22,120 nt of DNA from Bifidobacteriaceae bacterium (lineage in GTDB: Bacteria > Actinomycetota > Actinomycetes > Actinomycetales > WQXJ01). The stretch spans positions 1 to 22,120 of the forward strand of contig JAITIG010000020.1 of NCBI GenBank assembly GCA_031279575.1, written 5' to 3'. Below the pieces are notes generated by a model that was not told where the DNA came from, ran no database searches, and was given only the letters and a program-made list of their open reading frames with translations. The translations under genes and the position numbers were made by a program. Below are positions 17,741-22,120 of this stretch, piece after piece (position 1 is the first letter of the stretch; each line of letters begins with the position of its first letter).

Positions 17741-18660
17741 TGCGGGCCAGATTCGTCCTGGCGGAGATCTTCCACGGGTTCAGGCGCAACGCCTCGATGA
17801 TCGGCGCGGTGATCCTGGTGACCTTTGTCTCGCTCGGCGCCGTCGGCGCCGCGCTGATGCTCCAAGCCCAAGTCGACCGCATGAACCGGACCTGGAAAAG
17901 CGAAGTCGAGGTGTCCGTCTACCTCTGCCCCAAAGACCCGGTCGAGCAAGGCAACTGCGCCGCCGGCCCGGTCACCGACGACCAGCAGGCGGCCATCCGC
18001 CAGCGGCTCGAGTCCGGCGAGTTGGCCGAATACGTCCAGGGCGTCGAATCCGAGACCGCCCAAGAGGTCTTCGAGGCCTACCAGGACCAGTTCGCCGGCA
18101 GCTTCATGACCGAGCAGATCACGGTCGACGCCTTCGGGCCCGTCTTCCACGTCAAGCTGACCGACCCGGACAAGTTCGAGGTTGTGACGGACGCGGTCTC
18201 GAGCCTGCCCGGCGTGCTCCAGGCGGTGGACCAATCGGATCTGTTCCAGACCTTGTTCGACCTGCTGGGCAAGGTGCGCCTGGCGGCGCTGGCGGTCGCC
18301 GCGGTGTTGGCCGTGGCCGCCGTGCTGCTGATCAGCACCACGATCCGCCTGTCCGCCTTGTCGCGCCAGCGCGAGACCGGCATCATGCGCCTGGTGGGCG
18401 CCTCGAACTTGTTCATCCAGCTTCCGTTCATGCTGGAGGGCGCGGTGGCGGCGCTGATCGGCTCGGCCCTGGCGGTGGCGGCGCTGTGGGGGGTGACCCG
18501 CTTCTGGCTGGCCGATTGGGTGGGGGAGAACTTCTCCCTCATCATGGGCAGCGTCCACCCGGGGGACGCCTTTGTGGCGGCGCCGTGGCTGATCGCGGCG
18601 GCGGTGGTGCTGGCCGGGTTAAGCTCGGCGCTGACCCTGCGCCGGTTCACCAAGGTGTGA
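17740..18660 (+). CDS. ftsX: Cell division protein FtsX
   Basis: The protein has 306 residues: a short cytoplasmic N-terminus, a first membrane helix at about 22-45, an extracytoplasmic domain to about 180, then three membrane helices with the FtsX signature (RLSALSRQRETGIMRLVGAS). The extracytoplasmic domain has two cysteines (VYLCPKD and GNCAAG) of the kind seen in other actinobacterial FtsX proteins, likely forming a disulphide. It transmits FtsE ATP hydrolysis to a hydrolase outside the membrane. The M23 peptidase with a coiled coil, 40 bases downstream, is the obvious partner (inference by analogy with EnvC and PcsB). Confidence 0.96.
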   Translation: MRARFVLAEIFHGFRRNASMIGAVILVTFVSLGAVGAALMLQAQVDRMNRTWKSEVEVSVYLCPKDPVEQGNCAAGPVTDDQQAAIRQRLESGELAEYVQGVESETAQEVFEAYQDQFAGSFMTEQITVDAFGPVFHVKLTDPDKFEVVTDAVSSLPGVLQAVDQSDLFQTLFDLLGKVRLAALAVAAVLAVAAVLLISTTIRLSALSRQRETGIMRLVGASNLFIQLPFMLEGAVAALIGSALAVAALWGVTRFWLADWVGENFSLIMGSVHPGDAFVAAPWLIAAAVVLAGLSSALTLRRFTKV

Positions 18661-18664
18661 TTGT

Positions 18665-18670
18665 TAGGCT
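18665..18670 (+). promoter_or_regulatory. Possible -10 element TAGGCT before the M23 gene
   Basis: TAGGCT lies 30 bases before the GTG of the peptidase gene in the short ftsX-peptidase gap. It would let the hydrolase be transcribed apart from ftsEX. No -35 at proper spacing is seen. Confidence 0.22.
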
Positions 18671-18685
18671 TGGGGGTTTGACCAT

Positions 18686-18693
18686 GGGAGGGG
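18686..18693 (+). promoter_or_regulatory. Ribosome-binding site GGGAGGGG deciding the M23 gene start
   Basis: GGGAGGGG is 7 bases from the GTG at 18701 but only 1 base from the TTG at 18695, which favours the GTG. The site lies within a six-codon frame (ATG 18684 to TGA 18704). Confidence 0.65.
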
Positions 18694-18700
18694 ATTGGCA

Positions 18701-20005
18701 GTGAACTGGCCCAACAGGCTTGGCCGGCTGGCGGCGGCGGCCCTGGCGGCGGCCGGACTGGCGCTGGCGGGCGCGGCGGCGCCATCGGGCGCGGCCAAGG
18801 ACAAGGACCAGTTGGAGCAGGAGCGGGCGGACAACCAGCGCGCGCTGGAGCAGCTGGCGGTCGAGTTGGAGGACACCGACGCCGCCCTGCGGGACACCTA
18901 CCTGGAGCTGGAGGCGGCCAAGGCGGAGCTGCCGCTGGCCCAGGCGGAGCTGGAGGCGGCCCAAGCCGACTACGCCGCCGCCCTGAAGGCCCACGACGAG
19001 CTGGTCGAGGCCCTCAAGCGGGCCCAGGAGCAAAAAGCCGAGGTCACCGCCCAACTGGAGCAGGATGTCGAGTTGGCCCGGGCCTCGGAGCTGTCGCTCG
19101 GGGCGCTGGCGCGGGACGCCATGATGGGTTACGCGGCGGGCGACTCGGACCTGATGGTGCTGCTGGGGGCGTCCTCGATCGAGCAGGCGGCGCGCGACCT
19201 GGTGGCGGCGGAGGCGGCCGCCCGCACCCGCCAGTCGGTTATCGTCCAAGCCCAGCAGTCGGCCGGCGCGAACAAGAACCGCAAGGCCCGCCTGGAGACG
19301 GTGACCGCCGAGATAGCCGATCTAGAAGCCCAGGCGCAAGCCGCCCTAGACGCCGCCGATGCCGCCCAGCAGGCCGCCGAGCAGGCCAAACGGGAGCTGG
19401 ACCAGTTGCTGGCGGCGATGGAGGAGCTAGCCGGCGAGCTGGCCCGGCAAAAGGCCGCCGCCGAGGCCCGCCAAGCCGATTTGGAGGCGGACAACAAGCA
19501 GATCCAGGCCGAGTTGGACGCCATCTTGGAGCAGGAGCGGCAGGCCAACAACATTCCGCCCGCAACCGGCGGGACGCCGCCGCCGCCCAGCGCCGGGTTC
19601 TTCGGCAGGCCGTTGGCCTCGCTCAGGGTGGCCTCGCCGTTCGGCTGGCGCGTCCACCCGATCTACGGCACCATGCGCCACCACGACGGCGTCGACCTCT
19701 CGGCCGGCTGCGGCACGCCGATCTACGCCTCGGCCGGGGGCAAAGTCGTCTTCACCGGCTGGGCCGGGGGCTACGGCAACCGGGTGGTGGTCAGCCACGG
19801 CAATGTCAACGGCGCGTTGATGTTCTCGACCTACAACCACATTGTCGACGGCGGCATCCTGGTGGCCAACGGGGCCCAGGTCTCCCAGGGCCAGCAGATC
19901 GCGAATGTCGGCACCACCGGCGCCTCGACCGGCTGCCACCTGCACTTTGAGATCGGCATCGGCTCCGCCAGCGGCGTGGTCAACCCGATGAACTACATCA
20001 GTTGA
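18701..20005 (+). CDS. Secreted coiled-coil M23 peptidase (EnvC-like)
   Basis: The protein has 434 residues. A signal peptide is clear (basic start NWPNRLGRL, then Ala/Leu core, probable cleavage near residue 30). Residues about 30-285 are rich in Glu, Gln, Ala, Leu and Lys with heptad-like spacing and form a long coiled coil, broken by a region near 125-185. A Pro-rich linker leads to a LytM/M23 domain at about 305-434. Zinc and catalytic residues are intact: His328 and Asp332 (HHDGVD), His380 (YNHI), and His413 and His415 (HLHFE). Directly after ftsEX, it is probably the peptidoglycan endopeptidase activated by FtsEX during division. It resembles EnvC in layout but, unlike EnvC, keeps its catalytic residues. 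Confidence 0.92.
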   Translation: MNWPNRLGRLAAAALAAAGLALAGAAAPSGAAKDKDQLEQERADNQRALEQLAVELEDTDAALRDTYLELEAAKAELPLAQAELEAAQADYAAALKAHDELVEALKRAQEQKAEVTAQLEQDVELARASELSLGALARDAMMGYAAGDSDLMVLLGASSIEQAARDLVAAEAAARTRQSVIVQAQQSAGANKNRKARLETVTAEIADLEAQAQAALDAADAAQQAAEQAKRELDQLLAAMEELAGELARQKAAAEARQADLEADNKQIQAELDAILEQERQANNIPPATGGTPPPPSAGFFGRPLASLRVASPFGWRVHPIYGTMRHHDGVDLSAGCGTPIYASAGGKVVFTGWAGGYGNRVVVSHGNVNGALMFSTYNHIVDGGILVANGAQVSQGQQIANVGTTGASTGCHLHFEIGIGSASGVVNPMNYIS

Positions 20006-20016
20006 CGGCCTCGAAG

Positions 20017-20022
20017 TAGACT
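20017..20022 (+). promoter_or_regulatory. Possible -10 element TAGACT for smpB
   Basis: TAGACT ends 9 bases before the GTG at 20032, so transcription would begin close to or at the start codon. No good -35 is seen; TTGACG at 20002 is only 9 bases away. Confidence 0.35.
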
Positions 20023-20031
20023 TTTGCCTTT

Positions 20032-20502
20032 GTGGGCAAGCAAATGGGCAGGCAGGTGGTGGCGACCAACCGCAAAGCCCGCCACGAATACCACCTGGAC
20101 CAGACCTTGGAGGCGGGTTTGGCGCTGACCGGCACCGAGGTCAAAGCGCTGCGCGCGGGCATGGCCTCGCTGTCAGACGGCTGGGTTTCCTTCGAGGCCG
20201 GCCAGGCCTACCTGGAGGGCGTCCACATCCCCGAGTACTCCCAGGGCACTTGGACCAACCACGCCCCCAGGCGCAAACGCAAACTGCTGCTGCACAAGGA
20301 TCAGATCCGCAAGTGGGCGGCCAAGACCGCCCAGGCCGGCGTCACCGCGGTGCCGCTGCAGCTCTACTTCCAAGGCGGCCGCGCCAAAGTGGAGATCGCC
20401 CTGGCCCGCGGCAAACGCGACTGGGACAAGCGCCAGGCCCTGCGCGAGCGCCAGGACGGCATCGAGGCCCAGCGCGCCATGCGCACCCGCTCCCTGCGCT
20501 GA
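20032..20502 (+). CDS. smpB: SsrA-binding protein SmpB
   Basis: The protein has 156 residues. SmpB binds tmRNA and brings it to stalled ribosomes. Conserved parts are seen throughout: VATNRKARHEYHLDQTLEAG, LTGTEVKALRAGMASLSDGW, NVHIPEY-like GVHIPEYSQGTWTNHAPRR, RKLLLHKDQI, LYFQGGRAKVEIALARGKR and the basic tail WDKRQALRERQD that enters the decoding centre. Start is either the GTG at 20032 or the ATG at 20044; neither has a Shine-Dalgarno, and a TAGACT hexamer just upstream suggests a leaderless transcript from the GTG. The ssrA (tmRNA) gene, often close by, is not in this window. Confidence 0.95.
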   Translation: MGKQMGRQVVATNRKARHEYHLDQTLEAGLALTGTEVKALRAGMASLSDGWVSFEAGQAYLEGVHIPEYSQGTWTNHAPRRKRKLLLHKDQIRKWAAKTAQAGVTAVPLQLYFQGGRAKVEIALARGKRDWDKRQALRERQDGIEAQRAMRTRSLR

Positions 20503-20503
20503 A

Positions 20504-20518
20504 CCCGCCTCGGGCGGG
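20504..20518. terminator. Bidirectional terminator candidate between smpB and the ABC permease
   Basis: CCCGCC (20504-20509) pairs with GGCGGG (20513-20518) around a TCG loop, a perfect 6-bp GC stem one base after the smpB stop and 7 bases from the end of the convergent permease gene. T-runs are lacking, as is common in high-GC actinobacteria. Confidence 0.5.
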
Positions 20519-20525
20519 CCGGGGG

Positions 20526-21731
20526 TCAGATGGCGCGCAAGGCCACGGTGGGGGACAGGCGGGCGGCTTTGAGGGCCGGGTAGAGGCCGGCCAAGGCCCC
20601 CACGGCGATGGAGATGGCCGGGCCGGCCGCCACCACCCACCAGGGCATGGCGAAGGCGCTGTGGGCGGCGGCGGTGTAGAGATAGGTGGCGTAGCCGCCC
20701 AAACCCACCCCCAGGGCGCCGCCGATGAAGCCGATCAGGGCGGCCTCGAGCACAAACTGCAGCGCGATCTGCCCCGACCGGGCGCCCATGGCGCGGCGCA
20801 AGCCGACTTCGCCGCGCCGCTCCATCACCGCCACCACCATGGTGTTGGCGATGCCGATGCCGCCGATCAGCATTGACAAGGCCCCCAGGCCGATCGACAA
20901 GGTGGCGAAGATGCCCGAGAAGACCTCGCCGGCCTCGTAGTATTCGGACAGTTTGGTGACTTCGACGCCGCGCGGGTTGGCCGGGTTGGCGGTCTCGTCG
21001 ATGACCGAGCGCACGGCCGCGCTCTGGCCGGCGGCGGAGGCGACGTAGATCGAGGCGATGGGCGTGCCGGGGTAGAGCTGGCCGGCGAAGTCGGGGGCCA
21101 GGAAGGCGGTCGAGTCCATCTCGCGGGCCAGCTCCATCGGCTCGAGCACCCCGATGACGGCGTACCAGCGGCCGTCGACCCAGATCCGGCGGCCCACCTC
21201 GGCCCCCAGGCGCCGGGCCGCGCCGTCCCCCAGCACGGCGGTGGGCAGGGCGCGGGCGGCCTGGTCGAACCAGCGCCCCTGGGCCATCCCCACGTTCAAG
21301 GCGCCCAGCAGGTCGCCGTCGGCCATGGCGGCGGCGATGGCGCCGGATTGGCCGGCCGGGATCAGGTTGGTCCGGTAGACGCCCGCCTCTGGCAGGTCGC
21401 GCCGGGTCAGGACGGCTTGGACGGGGCCGATGCGGGCGATCATGGCCGGCGCCGTCTCCGGCAGCGGGATGGCCGGGGCGTTCCAGTCGTTTTGGTCGCT
21501 GCCCGGGTAGACCACCAGCAGGTTGGCGCCTTGGCGGTCCATCTCGGCTTTCATTTCCGCCACGGCCGAGGCGGGGATGCCCTGCAGCGCCACCAGCGCC
21601 GCGATGCCGATGGCGATGCCGACGGCGGACAGCCCGGTCCTGGCCAGGCGCGAGCGCGGCCCCAGGAAAGCCGTCGCCACCACGTCGCCGATGGGCATGC
21701 GCCGCCGCCGCGCCCGGCGGGGGCGGCTCAC
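20526..21731 (-). CDS. MacB-like ABC transporter permease
   Basis: The protein has 401 residues from a GTG that overlaps the stop of the ATPase gene (GTGA). A basic N-terminus is followed by one membrane helix (about 33-52), a periplasmic-type MacB_PCD domain to about 265, and an FtsX-fold permease core with three further helices and the motif AVMERRGEVGLRRAMGA. It ends with ALKAARLSPTVALRAI, the usual end of this family. Such permeases work with a MacB/LolD-type ATPase in mechanotransmission, exporting peptides, antibiotics or lipoproteins, or in envelope stress defence. The substrate cannot be told from sequence. A two-component system next to such transporters is common; none is visible here. 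Confidence 0.92.
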   Translation of the reverse strand: MSRPRRARRRRMPIGDVVATAFLGPRSRLARTGLSAVGIAIGIAALVALQGIPASAVAEMKAEMDRQGANLLVVYPGSDQNDWNAPAIPLPETAPAMIARIGPVQAVLTRRDLPEAGVYRTNLIPAGQSGAIAAAMADGDLLGALNVGMAQGRWFDQAARALPTAVLGDGAARRLGAEVGRRIWVDGRWYAVIGVLEPMELAREMDSTAFLAPDFAGQLYPGTPIASIYVASAAGQSAAVRSVIDETANPANPRGVEVTKLSEYYEAGEVFSGIFATLSIGLGALSMLIGGIGIANTMVVAVMERRGEVGLRRAMGARSGQIALQFVLEAALIGFIGGALGVGLGGYATYLYTAAAHSAFAMPWWVVAAGPAISIAVGALAGLYPALKAARLSPTVALRAI

Positions 21732-22120
21732 TCGGACACCTCGCCGTCCAGGACGTGGATCTGGCGCTCGAACAGGTCCGCCAGGGACAGATCGTGGGTG
21801 ATGACCACCACCGTGGCGCCGTCCTGGTTGGCGGCTTTGAGGCAGTCCAGCACCATCCGGCCCGAGGCCTGGTCCAAAGCCCCGGTCGGCGCGTCGGCGA
21901 TGCCCCCGGCCGGCCGGCCGGCGATGGCCCGGGCGATCGCCACCCGCTGCTGCTCGCCGCCGGACAGCTCCCCGGGGCGGTGCTTGGCGCGGGCGGCCAA
22001 CCCGACCCGCTCCAGCGCGGCATCGGCCCGGGCCCGCCGCTCGGGCGCGGGCAGGCCCTGGTAGAGCATGCCGGTGGCGACATTGTCCCTGGCGCTCAGG
22101 GCCGGCAGCAGGTAGAACTG
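21728..22120 (-). CDS. MacB/LolD-like ABC ATPase, partial, Walker B Glu replaced
   Basis: This is the C-terminal 130 codons of an ABC ATPase; the start and Walker A lie beyond the right edge of the window. The frame stays open to base 22120 and begins at the Q-loop (QFYLLPALSARDN). Signature LSGGEQQRVAIARA is intact, as is the H-loop (VVVITHD). The Walker B segment, however, reads AGGIADAPTGALD where the family has LLLADEPTGALD. The catalytic Glu is Ala (GCG at 21890-21892), and the preceding hydrophobic strand is weakened. It forms a transporter with the permease, which starts inside its stop codon. Either hydrolysis is slow or the gene is decaying, or there is a sequence error. Confidence 0.88.
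   Translation of the reverse strand, partial: QFYLLPALSARDNVATGMLYQGLPAPERRARADAALERVGLAARAKHRPGELSGGEQQRVAIARAIAGRPAGGIADAPTGALDQASGRMVLDCLKAANQDGATVVVITHDLSLADLFERQIHVLDGEVSE

Noticed and set aside
18695..18700. TTG 18695 as start of the M23 gene
   Set aside because: The GGGAGGGG site ends one base before it, too close for initiation; the GTG at 18701 has proper spacing.
20503..20525. tmRNA (ssrA) next to smpB
   Set aside because: Only 23 bases separate smpB from the convergent permease gene, and they are taken up by a terminator-like hairpin.

Overview
The window is about 22 kb of very GC-rich chromosome from an actinomycete (Actinomycetota). The gene content supports this: MtrA/MtrB/LpqB, a SigR/RsrA redox sigma and anti-sigma pair, the 24-residue ribosomal protein bL37, and a gene order close to that of mycobacteria (mtrA-mtrB-lpqB-comF-hpf-secA, then hisN/rsgA/aroA/sigR-rsrA, then ftsE-ftsX-smpB). 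I cannot place it below phylum/class. It is mostly conserved core genome. I see no tRNA, rRNA, insertion sequence, prophage or CRISPR array.

Region 1 (1-8179, plus strand) is one tightly packed transcription unit: a 5'-truncated DUF58 protein, a membrane transglutaminase-like protein, mtrA, mtrB, lpqB and comF. Every junction is a 4-base ATGA or GTGA overlap, so translation is probably coupled. The theme is envelope sensing. The transglutaminase-like protein has lost all three catalytic residues. MtrAB is the envelope/division two-component system, and LpqB is its accessory lipoprotein.

Region 2 (8180-11970, plus) holds hpf (long ribosome hibernation factor) and secA, each with a GC-rich hairpin in its leader. 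secA converges on hisN with a 6-base gap.

Region 3 (11977-15762, minus) holds a DoxX-family membrane protein, aroA and rsgA, linked by TTGA and GTGA overlaps, followed after 98 bases by hisN. rsgA carries an in-frame 9-bp tandem repeat. sigR and rsrA (plus strand) diverge from this unit. Upstream of sigR is a perfect SigR-type promoter (GGGAAT-N18-GTT) and a choice of in-frame starts, a layout that resembles the Streptomyces sigR/sigR' autoregulatory arrangement.

Region 4 (16823-20502) has bL37 on the minus strand, then ftsE-ftsX, an M23 peptidase with a long coiled coil (the probable hydrolase controlled by FtsEX) and smpB. Region 5 (20526-22120, minus) is a MacB-like ABC exporter: a complete permease and a truncated ATPase whose Walker B glutamate is alanine.

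No intergenic gap exceeds about 155 bases. I found no clear undescribed system. The points most worth a second look are the inactive transglutaminase coupled to mtrAB, the sigR promoter, palindrome and alternative-start arrangement, the ABC ATPase Walker B substitution, and the recurring TAGNCT hexamer upstream of genes.
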